Both the position numbers and the translations under genes were made by a program. Below, in pieces: positions 30,627-40,528 of a DNA stretch of 64,000 bases. The notes below the pieces were generated by a model. It worked only from the letters and a program-made list of their open reading frames with translations. It had not been told where the DNA came from and did not search any database. The DNA comes from Burkholderia cenocepacia (GTDB lineage: Bacteria > Pseudomonadota > Gammaproteobacteria > Burkholderiales > Burkholderiaceae). The stretch is from NCBI RefSeq assembly GCF_014211915.1, contig NZ_CP060039.1, positions 3,038,001 to 3,102,000 of the forward strand, written 5' to 3'. Position 1 is the stretch's first letter, and each line of letters starts with the position of its first letter.

Positions 30627-31886
30627 TCACGGGCGTGTCATCGAGCACGTCGACGGCATCTCCGTACGCTGCGCCGGCACCGCGAGCACCGTCCGGAAGC
30701 CGTAGCCCGATCCCTCGTTGTCGAAGCGCACGCCCGGCGTGCCGACCTTGTCCATTTCCATCACGTAAAGGGGCTGGATCAGCTGGTGATCCTGGGCGCG
30801 CATCCGCGACGCGTGGAAGCCGTCGTCGAACGACAGGCCCTCGAGCGCACGCGCGACCGCCGCCGGGTCGGCCGAACCCGCGCGGGTCAGCGCCGCGGCC
30901 AGCATCTCGATCATCTGGCTCATCCGCCGCACCGGGTAGTCGTCCTGCGCGGCCGGGAAACGGGTCCGGAACGCGCGGTAGAACGCGTCGGACTTGGCGC
31001 CGCCCGCGTTCGGGTGCCAGTCGGCCACCGCCACGACGCGGCCGACGCCCGCGTCGCCGAGGGCCGCCGGCGCGCCGAGGCTGTTGCCGTAGAACGTATA
31101 GAACTTCGCGTCGAGCCCCTGTTCGCGCGCCGCCTTCACGAGCAGCGTGAGGTCGTTGCCCCAGTTGCCGGTCACGACGGCGTCCGCGCCGCTGGCGCGG
31201 ATCTTCGCGATATACGGCGAGAAATCCTTGATCCGGCCGATCGGGTGGAATTCGTCGCCCGCGATCGTCACGTCCGGGCGCCGCGCCGCGAGCGCCTGCC
31301 GCGCGAGGGCGCTGACGTCGTGGCCGAAGCTGTAGTCCTGGTTCAACAGATAGACCTTGCGCAGCGCGCGATCGCGCGCCATCACGTCCGCAAGCGCGGC
31401 CATCCGCATGCCGGCATGCGCATCGAAGCGGAAATGCCAGAAACTGCAACGCGCGCCGGTCAGCGCCGGATCGTCGGCCGAATAGTTCAGGAACAGCATC
31501 CGGTTGTCCGGATCACGCGCGTTCAGCTTGTCGAGCGCGGCGACGAGCGCGGCCGCGACGGCCGAGCTGTTGCCCTGCGCGACGAAGCCGACATGCCGGT
31601 CGGCGGCCACGCGCAACTGCACGAGCGCCTCCTCCGGGCTGCCCTTGCTGTCGAGCACGACGAGTTCGAGCGGATGCGCGCCGTCACGCAGCTTCACGCC
31701 GCCCGCCGCATTGACCCGCTCGACACCGAAGCGCAGGTTGCGCTCCACCGCCGCGCCCGCGTTCGCGAACGGGCCCGACATCCCTTCGATCAGCGCGATC
31801 CGCACCGGCTCGCCGCCGGCAAACGCGGACGACACCAGCATCCACCCCGCGCTCCACGCGAGCGCGCACCGTTTCCACCCCTGCAT
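30627..31886 (-). CDS. Branched-chain amino acid ABC transporter periplasmic binding protein
   Basis: The start is ATG 31886, giving a signal peptide (MQGWKRCALAWSAGWMLVSSAFA). The 419-residue type-1 binding fold includes IALIEGMSGPFANAGAAVERN, VVLDSKGSPEEAL, VYLLNQDYSFGHDVSALA and ADAVVTGNWGNDL. No permease or ATPase genes lie next to it, so it either works with a system elsewhere or as a sensor. The ligand is unknown. Confidence 0.85.
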   Translation of the reverse strand: MQGWKRCALAWSAGWMLVSSAFAGGEPVRIALIEGMSGPFANAGAAVERNLRFGVERVNAAGGVKLRDGAHPLELVVLDSKGSPEEALVQLRVAADRHVGFVAQGNSSAVAAALVAALDKLNARDPDNRMLFLNYSADDPALTGARCSFWHFRFDAHAGMRMAALADVMARDRALRKVYLLNQDYSFGHDVSALARQALAARRPDVTIAGDEFHPIGRIKDFSPYIAKIRASGADAVVTGNWGNDLTLLVKAAREQGLDAKFYTFYGNSLGAPAALGDAGVGRVVAVADWHPNAGGAKSDAFYRAFRTRFPAAQDDYPVRRMSQMIEMLAAALTRAGSADPAAVARALEGLSFDDGFHASRMRAQDHQLIQPLYVMEMDKVGTPGVRFDNEGSGYGFRTVLAVPAQRTEMPSTCSMTRP

Positions 31887-32052
31887 CGGCCACCTGCCCT
31901 TCAATCTGCCCGAGAAGCGCGGATCATAGGCCGCCGCGCCCGCCACCCGCAAGCGCGACAGCCAGCGATCCGCACCGATTTTTTACGCGCGATGCGCCGT
32001 CGCGCGCCGTCCGTGATAAAACGGGACTTGTTTCCGTGTTCTGGAGAATCCG

Positions 32053-32565
32053 ATGCGCATTCGCATTCCCGCGCGCCTGCCCGTGCTGATCGCCGGTGCG
32101 GCCGCGCTGCTGGCCGGTTGCGCGCAACCGTGGCAGCAATACCAGGCCGGCCAGGACGAGTCGGCGATCGTCGCGCGCATGGGGCCGCCGCGCGAGATCT
32201 ACGACCTGCCCGGCGGCGGCAAGCGCCTGATGTGGCCGACCCAGCCGATGGGCGAAATCACGGTCGCGGCCGACGTCGATGCAGCCCACCGAATCGTCAA
32301 CGTGCGCCAGGTGCTGCAGCCGAGCGAGTTCTATCGCGCGGAGATCGGCAAGTGGACGAAGACCGACGTCCTCGTCAATTTCGGACGCCCGGTCGAAACC
32401 TCCTACTTCCCGCTGATGAAACGCGAGGTGTGGACGTACCGGTATCTCGAGGACAACGTCTGGTACATGATGTACAGCTTCTACTTCGATCCGCAGGGCA
32501 TCCTGCGCACCACGCAGAAAACGCCGGACCCGCTGCACGATCCCGATCGCCGCACCCTGTTCTGA
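32053..32565 (+). CDS. Putative outer-membrane lipoprotein
   Basis: The 170-residue protein has a type-II signal peptide with the lipobox LLAGC (Cys23) after the basic MRIRIPARLP start. The mature part contains ESAIVARMGPPREIYDLPGGG and TDVLVNFGRPVETSYFPLM, two short repeats like the BamE/SmpA fold (a helix, then a G-P-x-x turn). It is probably a periplasm-facing lipoprotein with a BamE-like domain; function unknown. A TGGAG lies upstream. Confidence 0.8.
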   Translation: MRIRIPARLPVLIAGAAALLAGCAQPWQQYQAGQDESAIVARMGPPREIYDLPGGGKRLMWPTQPMGEITVAADVDAAHRIVNVRQVLQPSEFYRAEIGKWTKTDVLVNFGRPVETSYFPLMKREVWTYRYLEDNVWYMMYSFYFDPQGILRTTQKTPDPLHDPDRRTLF

Positions 32566-32594
32566 CCGATTGCGTATTTATACGCAATTGTCGC

Positions 32595-32639
32595 AATGGC
32601 CATTCACGAATTATTGCGTGAATGGCCATTTCATTTTTT
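32595..32639 (+). terminator. Rho-independent terminator after the lipoprotein gene
   Basis: AATGGCCATTCACG (32595-32608) pairs with CGTGAATGGCCATT (32617-32630), 14 bp with an 8-base loop, followed by TCATTTTTT. The sequence is symmetric enough to fold on both strands. Confidence 0.88.
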
Positions 32640-32949
32640 CCGCTGCCTTATTTAATTCAACGAATAAGACGGAAAACTTTTCCGATCGATGACATTGCGA
32701 TGGCAATACGCTGAACGCCCCGTCATGCGGGCCGTAGCGGGAAACAGGCACGCCCGGGGGCATGTTATGCGTCGCACTGGTGCATGCAATGCACTACGCC
32801 CAATCAATTTGAAACAATTTGTATCAACCCACCCGCAGTGCTAGGGCATACCCCTAATATCAGTCGAAAATCCAACCTTTCAATTTAGAAAGCATGCGAT
32901 TGCGCCATTTCGTTCGATATTTATTTGCCTTTATCAAAAAGGAGTCCTC
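32640..32949 (+). promoter_or_regulatory. AT-rich regulatory region upstream of carbonic anhydrase
   Basis: This 310-base gene-free stretch is much richer in A and T than its surroundings. It holds a near-symmetric TTGAAACAATTTGTATCAA (around 32808), an inverted repeat TAGGG-N5-CCCTA (32842-32856) directly before TAATAT, and AAGGAG before ATG 32950. These look like protein-binding sites and a promoter for the can-sulP pair; I cannot name the regulator. Confidence 0.45.
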
Positions 32950-33588
32950 ATGAATCGCCCCAAGAGCATGCTGGTTGCCAACATTGCCTGGGCCCGCGAG
33001 ACGCGCGAACACACGCCCGGCTTTTTCGACGCGCTCGCGCGCGGCCAGAATCCGCGCGTACTGTGGATCGGTTGCGCGGACAGCCGCGTGCCAGCCGAAA
33101 CCATCACGCACTGCGCGCCCGGCGAGCTGTTCGTCCATCGCAACATCGCGAACCTGTTCCACCCCGACGACGACAATTCCGCCAGCGTGCTCGAGTACGC
33201 AGTGCGGGTGCTGAAGGTCGACCACGTGATCGTGTGCGGTCACTACGGGTGCGGCGGCGTGCGTGCATCGCTGCTGCCGCCGCCCGCCGACCTGCCGCAC
33301 GTCGCGCGCCGCATCGCGCCGCTCTGCGCGCTCGCGCGGCGCCATCGCGACACACTCGACGGGCTCGACGAGCTCGCCGCGGCCGACCGCCTCGCCGAGC
33401 TGAACGTGCTCGAACAGGTGCGGCTGCTGCGCGCGTCGCCGATTGTGCGCAGCCGCGAGCGGCCACCGCTCGTGCATGGCTGGATCTTTTCGCTCGCCGA
33501 CGGCCGCCTGAAGGAGCTCGACTCCGGCTATGCGGCGTCGCCGACCGAAGCCGAGCCCGAACGCGCTGCCGCCGTCGCGCTCGGTTGA
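32950..33588 (+). CDS. can: Beta-class carbonic anhydrase
   Basis: The 212-residue protein has the full beta-class set: Cys42, Asp44 and Arg46 in GCADSRVPAE, and His98 and Cys101 in CGHYGCGGV, which together bind zinc and orient the catalytic Asp-Arg pair. It interconverts CO2 and bicarbonate in the cytoplasm. It begins after a strong AAGGAG, 41 bases ahead of a SulP transporter gene on the same strand, so the two probably work together in bicarbonate supply. Confidence 0.94.
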   Translation: MNRPKSMLVANIAWARETREHTPGFFDALARGQNPRVLWIGCADSRVPAETITHCAPGELFVHRNIANLFHPDDDNSASVLEYAVRVLKVDHVIVCGHYGCGGVRASLLPPPADLPHVARRIAPLCALARRHRDTLDGLDELAAADRLAELNVLEQVRLLRASPIVRSRERPPLVHGWIFSLADGRLKELDSGYAASPTEAEPERAAAVALG

Positions 33589-33629
33589 CCCGCGCCCTGC
33601 CCCTCCACGTCAACGAAACCACCCCAACC

Positions 33630-35180
33630 ATGAAACTGAACGAGCGCCTGTCCACCCTGCCGCGCGACATCGTCGCCGGCATCGTCGTTTTCCTCGTCGC
33701 GCTACCGCTCTGTCTCGGCATCGCCAATGCGTCCGGCGTCGAGCCGTTCGCCGGGCTCGTGTCGGGCATCGTCGGCGGCATCGTCGTCGCACTGCTGAGC
33801 GGCTCGTCGCTGTCCGTCAGCGGGCCGGCCGCCGGCCTCGTCGTGATCGTCGTCGAAGGGATCGCGCAACTCGGCAGCTTCTCCGCGTTCCTGCTCGCGG
33901 TGCTGCTGTCCGGCGTGCTGCAGTTCGGCTTCGGCATGCTGCGCGCCGGCCGCTTCGCCGCTTACGTGCCGTCGCCCGTCATCAAGGGCATGCTCGCCGC
34001 GATCGGCCTGCTGCTGATCGTGAAGCAGATTCCGTTCGCATTCGGCCTCGGCGGCCAGGCCGCGCAATCGTTTGCGAACTGGCCGGGCCTGCCGACCGCA
34101 TGGGCCGCCACGGCGATCGCGCTTGCGTCGCTGGCGCTGCTGATCGCGTGGGACACGCCGGCTCTCAAGCGCTTCGCGTGGGTGCGCTCGGTACCCGCGC
34201 CGCTCGCGGTCGTCGTGCTCGGTATCGGCGCGACGCTCGTGCTCGGCGTGGTCGCACCGGCAGCCGCACCGGGCGCCGCGCATCGCGTCACGCTGCCCGA
34301 ATTCGACTCGTTCGCGGCGCTCGCGGCATCGCTCAAGCATGCAGAGCTCGGCCCGAACTTCGCGCAACTGCTCAATCCGGACGTATGGCGCGTGGCGATC
34401 ACGCTTGCGGTCGTCGCAAGCCTCGAGACGCTGCTGTGCCTCGAAGCGGTCGAACAGATCGATCCGAAGCGGCGGCCGACGCAACCCGATCGCGAGTTGA
34501 AGGCGCAGGGTGTCGGCAACCTCGTCGCGGGCGCCGTCGGCGGCCTGCCGATCACGTCGGTGATCGTGCGCAGTTCGGCCAACGTCAACGCCGGCGCGCA
34601 AAGCCGGATGTCCGCGATCGTGCACGGGGTCCTGCTGCTCGCGAGCGTGTTTGCGCTCACCGGCCTGATCAACCTGATCCCGCTCGCGAGCCTGGCCGCG
34701 ATCCTGATCCACACCGGCCTGAAGCTCGCGAAGCCCGCACTGTTCCGCTCGGTGATGAAGCAAGGCCCGGCCGCGTTCGCACCGTTCGCAGCGACGATCG
34801 CGGGTGTGCTGGCGGTCGACCTGCTGTTCGGCATCGCGCTCGGCCTCGCATGCAGCGTGCTGGCCGTCGCCGTCGCGAACCTGAAGAGCCCCGTCACGCT
34901 CGCGCAGCATGACGATCACTTCCTGCTGTCGTTCCGCAAGGACGTGTCGTTTCTCGGCAAGGTGCAGGTCAAGCACCACCTGCGGCACATTCCGGACCGG
35001 GCGGCGGTGATCATCGACGCGACGCGCGCCGACTACATCGATCACGACGTGCTCGAACTGCTCGATGCGTTCGTCGCCGATGCGCCGCGGCGCGGGATCG
35101 CGGTCGAGTTCCGCCGGCGCAATCCGGCGCCACGCCCGGCGGCGCGCCGCTGGCTGTTCCGCGCGCCGGCCGCGGAATGA
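33630..35180 (+). CDS. SulP-family anion transporter with STAS domain (likely bicarbonate or sulfate)
   Basis: ATG 33630 begins a 516-residue protein with about ten to twelve transmembrane segments. The N-terminal MKLNERLSTLPRDIVAGIVVFLVALPLCLGIA is the SulP signature and VSGPAAGL, AAYVPSPVIKGMLAAIG follow. The C-terminal 80 residues (from VSFLGKVQVKHHLRHIP) are a STAS domain. Pairing with a carbonic anhydrase gene favours bicarbonate as the substrate; sulfate or another anion is possible. Confidence 0.9.
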   Translation: MKLNERLSTLPRDIVAGIVVFLVALPLCLGIANASGVEPFAGLVSGIVGGIVVALLSGSSLSVSGPAAGLVVIVVEGIAQLGSFSAFLLAVLLSGVLQFGFGMLRAGRFAAYVPSPVIKGMLAAIGLLLIVKQIPFAFGLGGQAAQSFANWPGLPTAWAATAIALASLALLIAWDTPALKRFAWVRSVPAPLAVVVLGIGATLVLGVVAPAAAPGAAHRVTLPEFDSFAALAASLKHAELGPNFAQLLNPDVWRVAITLAVVASLETLLCLEAVEQIDPKRRPTQPDRELKAQGVGNLVAGAVGGLPITSVIVRSSANVNAGAQSRMSAIVHGVLLLASVFALTGLINLIPLASLAAILIHTGLKLAKPALFRSVMKQGPAAFAPFAATIAGVLAVDLLFGIALGLACSVLAVAVANLKSPVTLAQHDDHFLLSFRKDVSFLGKVQVKHHLRHIPDRAAVIIDATRADYIDHDVLELLDAFVADAPRRGIAVEFRRRNPAPRPAARRWLFRAPAAE

Positions 35181-35190
35181 GCGGCCAATG

Positions 35191-35228
35191 AAAAAAACGC
35201 CCCGGCGGCGCAGGGCCGCACGGGGCGT
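35191..35228 (-). terminator. Rho-independent terminator after leuA
   Basis: In minus-strand RNA ACGCCCCG with an extended GCGGC arm pairs with GCCGC-CGGGGCGT, then TTTTTTT (35197-35191). It lies 26 bases after the leuA stop, between the convergent sulP and leuA genes. Confidence 0.88.
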
Positions 35229-35253
35229 CTCGGTGCCGCGCAACGCGCGGCGC

Positions 35254-36798
35254 TTACGAGCGCTGCGGGTTGAGCTTGTCGTCCTTCGAGTGCAGCTTGT
35301 TCAGCGCGGAAATGTACGCCTTCGCGGATGCGGCGACGATATCCGGATCGGTGCCCACGCCGTTGACGATCCGCCCGCTCTTCGACAGCCGAACGGTCAC
35401 TTCGCCCTGCGCCTGCGTGCCGGTCGTGATCGCGTTCACCGAGTACAGCAGCAGCTCGGATCCGCTGCCGACTTCACCCTCGATCGCATTGAACGTCGCG
35501 TCGACCGGGCCGTTGCCGCGCGCCTCGCCGGTCACTTCCTTGCCTTCGACCGCGAACACGACCTTCGCCTGCGGCTGCTCGCCCGTTTCCGAACGCTGCG
35601 ACAGCGACACGAACTTGAAGTGCTCCTGTTCCTGCGCGAGCGCCGATTCCTCGGACACGATCGCGATGATGTCCTCGTCGAAAATCTCCGCCTTGCGGTC
35701 GGCCAGATCCTTGAAGCGCATGAACGCGGCATTCAGTTCGGCTTCGCTGTCGAGCGACACGCCCAACTCCTGCAGACGCTGCTTGAACGCGTTGCGGCCC
35801 GACAGCTTGCCGAGCACGATCTTGTTCGCGGTCCAGCCCACGTCTTCCGCGCGCATGATCTCGTAGGTGTCGCGCGCCTTCAGCACGCCGTCCTGGTGAA
35901 TGCCCGATGCGTGTGCGAATGCGTTCGCGCCGACCACCGCCTTGTTCGGCTGCACGACGAAGCCGGTAATCTGCGACACGAGCTTCGACGTCGGCACGAT
36001 CTGCGTCGTGTCGATGCCGACGTCGAGACCGAAGTAGTCCTTGCGGGTCTTCACGGCCATCACGATTTCCTCGAGCGACGTGTTGCCCGCGCGCTCGCCG
36101 AGACCGTTGATCGTGCATTCGATCTGCCGCGCACCGCCGATCTTCACGCCGGCGAGCGAGTTCGCCACCGCCATCCCGAGGTCGTTGTGGCAATGCACGG
36201 AGAAGATCGCCTTGTCCGAGTTCGGAATGCGTTCGCGCAGCGTCTTCACGAGGTTGCCGTAGAGTTCCGGCACGCCGTAGCCGACCGTATCGGCGATGTT
36301 GATCGTCGTCGCGCCCTCGGCGATCACCGCTTCCAGCACGCGGCACAGGAAATCGAGATCCGAACGGCTGCCGTCTTCCGGCGAGAATTCGACGTTGTCG
36401 GTGAACTTGCGCGCGAAACGCACCGCGAGACGCGCCTGCTCGAACACCTGGTCCGGCGTCATCCGCAGCTTCTTCTCCATGTGCAGCGGCGACGTCGCGA
36501 TGAACGTGTGGATCCGCGAACTGTTGGCCGGCTTGAGTGCGTCCGCCGCGCGCTGGATGTCCTTGTCGTTGGCCCGCGCCAGCGAACAGATCGTGCTGTC
36601 CTTCACGAGACCGGCGATCGTGTGGATCGCATCGAAATCGCCGTTCGAGCTGGCGGCGAAACCCGCCTCGATCACGTCGACCTTCATCCGCTCGAGGTGC
36701 TTCGCGATGCGGATTTTCTCTTCCTTCGTCATCGACGCGCCGGGCGATTGCTCGCCGTCACGCAACGTCGTATCGAAAATGATCAGCTTGTCTGTCAT
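35254..36798 (-). CDS. leuA: 2-isopropylmalate synthase
   Basis: The 514-residue protein has the catalytic N-terminal [16 protein letters not shown] (Arg13, Asp14), the metal-binding HCHND, and a C-terminal regulatory domain (from about residue 390) where leucine binds for feedback inhibition. It makes 2-isopropylmalate from acetyl-CoA and 2-oxoisovalerate, the first leucine-specific step. GGAG sits upstream of ATG 36798. It is last in the ilvBHC-psd-pssA-leuA line, but has its own promoter and a Leu-rich leader. Confidence 0.97.
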   Translation of the reverse strand: MTDKLIIFDTTLRDGEQSPGASMTKEEKIRIAKHLERMKVDVIEAGFAASSNGDFDAIHTIAGLVKDSTICSLARANDKDIQRAADALKPANSSRIHTFIATSPLHMEKKLRMTPDQVFEQARLAVRFARKFTDNVEFSPEDGSRSDLDFLCRVLEAVIAEGATTINIADTVGYGVPELYGNLVKTLRERIPNSDKAIFSVHCHNDLGMAVANSLAGVKIGGARQIECTINGLGERAGNTSLEEIVMAVKTRKDYFGLDVGIDTTQIVPTSKLVSQITGFVVQPNKAVVGANAFAHASGIHQDGVLKARDTYEIMRAEDVGWTANKIVLGKLSGRNAFKQRLQELGVSLDSEAELNAAFMRFKDLADRKAEIFDEDIIAIVSEESALAQEQEHFKFVSLSQRSETGEQPQAKVVFAVEGKEVTGEARGNGPVDATFNAIEGEVGSGSELLLYSVNAITTGTQAQGEVTVRLSKSGRIVNGVGTDPDIVAASAKAYISALNKLHSKDDKLNPQRS

Positions 36799-36843
36799 GG
36801 GGGGCTCCAGGGCTCTTTTATACGGAAGTCAAACGTAACGAGA

Positions 36844-36935
36844 TCGCGCCACCGCTGGCGACGCTCAACAACAGACGAGGCTTGAGACGGAGGGCGAGAA
36901 CGGTCAGCGCGGCAGGCGCGCCAAAGCTGGCGCGC
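36844..36935 (-). promoter_or_regulatory. Mutually exclusive hairpins in the leuA leader
   Basis: Hairpin 1 (36916-36935) has 8-bp arms GCGCGCCA/TGGCGCGC and overlaps the leader ORF. Hairpin 2 (36847-36860) has CGCCA/TGGCG arms. The 5' arm of hairpin 1 can instead pair over 7 bp with the 3' side of hairpin 2 (36844-36851), so the structures exclude each other, as in an attenuator. No U run follows hairpin 2, so control may act on leuA translation rather than termination. Confidence 0.45.
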
Positions 36936-36984
36936 GTAGCGGCGCACCGGCCAGAAGGAGGGGGAAGCGGGGAAATGCAGTCAT
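36904..36984 (-). CDS. Candidate leucine leader peptide for leuA
   Basis: A 26-codon ORF (MTAFPRFPLLLAGAPLRAPA and six more residues) lies between the leuA promoter and leuA. Six of 26 codons are Leu (CTC CTT CTG, CTA, TTG, CTG), including CTT, CTA and TTG, which look uncommon in the neighbouring genes. The ATG lies 7 bases after the TATAGT -10, so the transcript would start at or one to two bases before it, with no room for a ribosome binding site. It would sense Leu-tRNA by ribosome stalling. It is not a protein-function gene if real. Confidence 0.45.
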   Translation of the reverse strand: MTAFPRFPLLLAGAPLRAPALARLPR

Positions 36985-36991
36985 GCCGCAG

Positions 36992-37020
36992 ACTATAGCG
37001 ACATTCCGTGGACCGCGCAA
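36992..37020 (-). promoter_or_regulatory. Sigma-70 promoter for leuA leader
   Basis: On the minus strand TTGCGC (37015-37020) and TATAGT (36992-36997) are separated by exactly 17 bases. Start of transcription is expected near 36985. It lies upstream of the Leu-rich leader ORF and 194 bases before leuA. Confidence 0.65.
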
Positions 37021-37092
37021 TTGGACGACACCCGAGAACGGCACCCGGGAAACCGTGAACCGGCGCGGCCTGGCCCGCAAAAAGGGGCAAAT

Positions 37093-37122
37093 GGAAACGG
37101 CGGCCCCGAGGCCGCCGTTTCC
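37093..37122 (-). terminator. Stem-loop terminator after pssA
   Basis: GGAAACGGCGGCC and GGCCGCCGTTTCC form a 13-bp stem with a 4-base loop, 21 bases after the pssA stop on the minus strand. The following ATTTGCCCCTTTTTG is a weak U tract. It may separate the pssA transcript from the leuA promoter. Confidence 0.65.
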
Positions 37123-37142
37123 GGGCAGATCGTGCGTCGGCG

Positions 37143-38015
37143 TCAGTGATCGCGCTGCGACGAGCGCGCCGGATTCGCGCGCCCGCGGATGGCCATGTAG
37201 GCCCAGAACACGTAGCCGGACAGCCCGTACAGCACGAACAGGCAGAACAGCATCAGCGGCGGATCGGACGACACGAGCACGAACGCGACGACGACGAGCA
37301 GGATCGCCGCGAACGGCACGCGGTGCCGGACGTCGAGCGCCTTGCCGCTGTAGAACGGCGCGTTCGACACCATCGTCACGCCCGCGTAGATCGTCAGCAC
37401 GAACGCGACCCACGGCAGCCAGCCGAGCTTCATCGGCACGCGGTTGTCGGTCGCGAGCCACACGAAGCCGGCGATCAGCGCGGCGGCGGCCGGGCTCGGC
37501 AGCCCCTGGAAGAAGCGCTTGTCGACCACGCCGATGTTCGTGTTGAAGCGCGCGAGGCGCAGCGCGGCGCCCGAGCAATAGACGAACGCGGCGAGCCAGC
37601 CCCAGCGGCCGAGATCCTTCAGCACCCACTCGTACATCACGAGCGCGGGCGCGACGCCGAACGACACCATGTCGGAAAGGCTATCGAACTGCTCGCCGAA
37701 CGCGCTCTGCGTATGGGTCATGCGCGCGACGCGCCCGTCCATCCCGTCGAGCACCATCGCCACGAAAATCGCGATCGCGGCGATCTCGAAGCGTACGTTC
37801 ATTGCCTGCACGACCGCGAAGAAGCCGCAGAACAGCGCGGCGGTCGTGAATGCGTTCGGCAGCAGATAGATGCCGCGCGTCTTCAGGAACCGCTGGCGCG
37901 CAGCGCGGCGGCTCTCGAGCGGCGCCGCATCGGGCGCCATCACCTTGTTGCGGCGGAACGGGCGTGGCGTCTGGCCGGAGCCGTTACGCGGCCGACGCGG
38001 TTTGAATGCGGCCAT
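37143..38015 (-). CDS. pssA: CDP-diacylglycerol-serine O-phosphatidyltransferase
   Basis: The 290-residue membrane protein has the CDP-alcohol phosphotransferase motif DGRVARMTHTQSAFGEQFDS followed by LSD, matching DGxxAR-x8-Gx3Dx3D. A basic N-terminal segment of about 45 residues precedes the helices. It makes phosphatidylserine from CDP-diacylglycerol and serine (the membrane-bound type II enzyme). It follows psd by 15 bases; the two enzymes act in sequence towards phosphatidylethanolamine. Confidence 0.94.
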   Translation of the reverse strand: MAAFKPRRPRNGSGQTPRPFRRNKVMAPDAAPLESRRAARQRFLKTRGIYLLPNAFTTAALFCGFFAVVQAMNVRFEIAAIAIFVAMVLDGMDGRVARMTHTQSAFGEQFDSLSDMVSFGVAPALVMYEWVLKDLGRWGWLAAFVYCSGAALRLARFNTNIGVVDKRFFQGLPSPAAAALIAGFVWLATDNRVPMKLGWLPWVAFVLTIYAGVTMVSNAPFYSGKALDVRHRVPFAAILLVVVAFVLVSSDPPLMLFCLFVLYGLSGYVFWAYMAIRGRANPARSSQRDH

Positions 38016-38030
38016 CGTGCGCCCCGCCGC

Positions 38031-38675
38031 TTACTGTTCGAGCTCGGCGAGGATCGTCGACGACGCGTAGACCTTCTCGCCGATCGACACCTTCGCGCGG
38101 CTGCCGAGCGGCAGGTACACGTCGACGCGCGAACCGAAGCGGATGAAACCGTAACGCTGGCCGCGCGACAGCGGCTCGCCGGCGCGCACGTAGCAGAGGA
38201 TCCGGCGGGCGATCAGGCCGGCGATCTGCACGGACGTGACGGTCTTGCCGCTCGCCGTCTGGATCACGACCGCATTGCGCTCGTTCTCGGTCGACGCCTT
38301 GTCGATCGCCGCGTTCAGGAACGCGCCCGGGAAATACTCGACCTTGCTGATCGCGCCATCGACCGGCGAACGCTGCGAATGGACATTGAAGACATTCATG
38401 AACACGCTGATCTTCAGCGCTTCGCGGTTCGCGTACGGATCCTGCGCGGTCTCGACCGCGACGATGCGGCCGTCCGCCGGGCACAGCACCGCGTTCGGCT
38501 GCGCCGGGATCGGGCGCTGCGGATCGCGGAAGAACTGGACGACGAAGACGAGCAGCAGCCAGAACGGCCACGCGAAGCCGAAGCCCCCGACGGCATGGAT
38601 CAACAGCGCGACGACGGCTGCAATCGCGATGAACGGCCAGCCTTCGCGCGCGATGATCGGATGAGGATAGTTCAT
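38031..38675 (-). CDS. psd: Phosphatidylserine decarboxylase (short type)
   Basis: ATG 38675 ([21 protein letters not shown]) begins a 214-residue proenzyme. It has an N-terminal membrane hairpin, [25 protein letters not shown] and the cleavage site [11 protein letters not shown], where cleavage at Gly-Ser turns the Ser into the pyruvoyl cofactor. The short form with GSR is a family alternative to the LGST of E. coli Psd. It makes phosphatidylethanolamine at the inner membrane. Confidence 0.92.
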
Positions 38676-38719
38676 GGATTCGTTCTGTGTTCGGTGAATT
38701 GCAAAGCACGTAGCATAAC

Positions 38720-38759
38720 AAAAGCCGCCCGGGGCACTGCTGCCTTCGGACGGCTTTTT
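38720..38759 (-). terminator. Terminator-like hairpin between ilvC and psd
   Basis: In minus-strand RNA AAAAGCCGTCCG and CGGGCGGCTTTT can pair with one mismatch around a GC-rich loop, followed by GTTATG. It lies about 45 bases after ilvC and may reduce read-through into psd-pssA. Confidence 0.7.
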
Positions 38760-38802
38760 GATGCCGACCCTCCACTCGAAGGGCCGGAACAGCACGAGGT
38801 GC

Positions 38803-39837
<1,035 letters not shown>

Positions 39838-39925
39838 TCAAAAAAATTCAATAATTCGTTCGGATGGAGTACTGCGGGCCGGGACATGACGGCGCACCCG
39901 GCGTGCCTCTTTGGCTATGTCGGCA

Positions 39926-40417
39926 TCACACCTTCAGGATGCGCTCGCCGCGTCCGATGCCGGAGCTGCCGGTGCGCACGGTCTCGAGGATCGCGCCCGC
40001 GTCCAGCCCCTGGATGAATGCGTCGAGCTTGTCGCTCGCGCCCGTCAATTCGATCGTGTAGGTCTTCTCGGTCACGTCGATGATGCGGCCGCGGAAAATG
40101 TCCGACATCCGCTTCATTTCTTCGCGCTCCTTGCCCACTGCACGTACCTTGATCAGCATCAGCTCGCGTTCGATGTGTGCACCGTCGGTCAGGTCCACCA
40201 CTTTCACCACCTCGATAAGGCGGTTCAGATGCTTCGTGATCTGTTCGATCACGTCGTCGGAGCCAATGGAAACGATGGTGAGCCGCGACAGCGATTGGTC
40301 TTCGGTCGGCGCCACCGTCAAGGTTTCGATGTTGTAGCCGCGTGCGGAAAACAGGCCGACCACGCGCGACAGCGCGCCCGGTTCGTTCTCCAGCAGGACG
40401 GAAATGATGTGTCTCAT
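39926..40417 (-). CDS. ilvH: Acetolactate synthase small (regulatory) subunit
   Basis: ATG 40417 (MRHIISVLLENEPGALSRVVGLF) begins a 163-residue protein. Residues 1-75 are an ACT domain (GALSRVVGLFSARGYNIETLTV) that binds valine, followed by the IlvH C-terminal domain ending in the GSSGIGRGERILKV region. It gives feedback sensitivity to the IlvB subunit. It follows ilvB by 111 bases. Confidence 0.96.
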   Translation of the reverse strand: MRHIISVLLENEPGALSRVVGLFSARGYNIETLTVAPTEDQSLSRLTIVSIGSDDVIEQITKHLNRLIEVVKVVDLTDGAHIERELMLIKVRAVGKEREEMKRMSDIFRGRIIDVTEKTYTIELTGASDKLDAFIQGLDAGAILETVRTGSSGIGRGERILKV

Positions 40418-40528
40418 GTTCGCTTCTTCCAGAATGTGTCCGTGTCGATTCACTCGCGCCGCGCGCCGCCGCGTGCCGCACCGCCCTTCGTGAAGGCGGC
40501 CGCATCCGGCCAGACGCGCGTCGCGCCG

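Noticed and set aside
36818..37090. Second Leu-rich frame before leuA (with TVLALRLKPRLLLSV)
   Set aside because: It has no good start codon or binding site near the leader region; the ORF starting at 36984 fits the promoter better. It is noted because the Leu run could matter if the mapped start differs.
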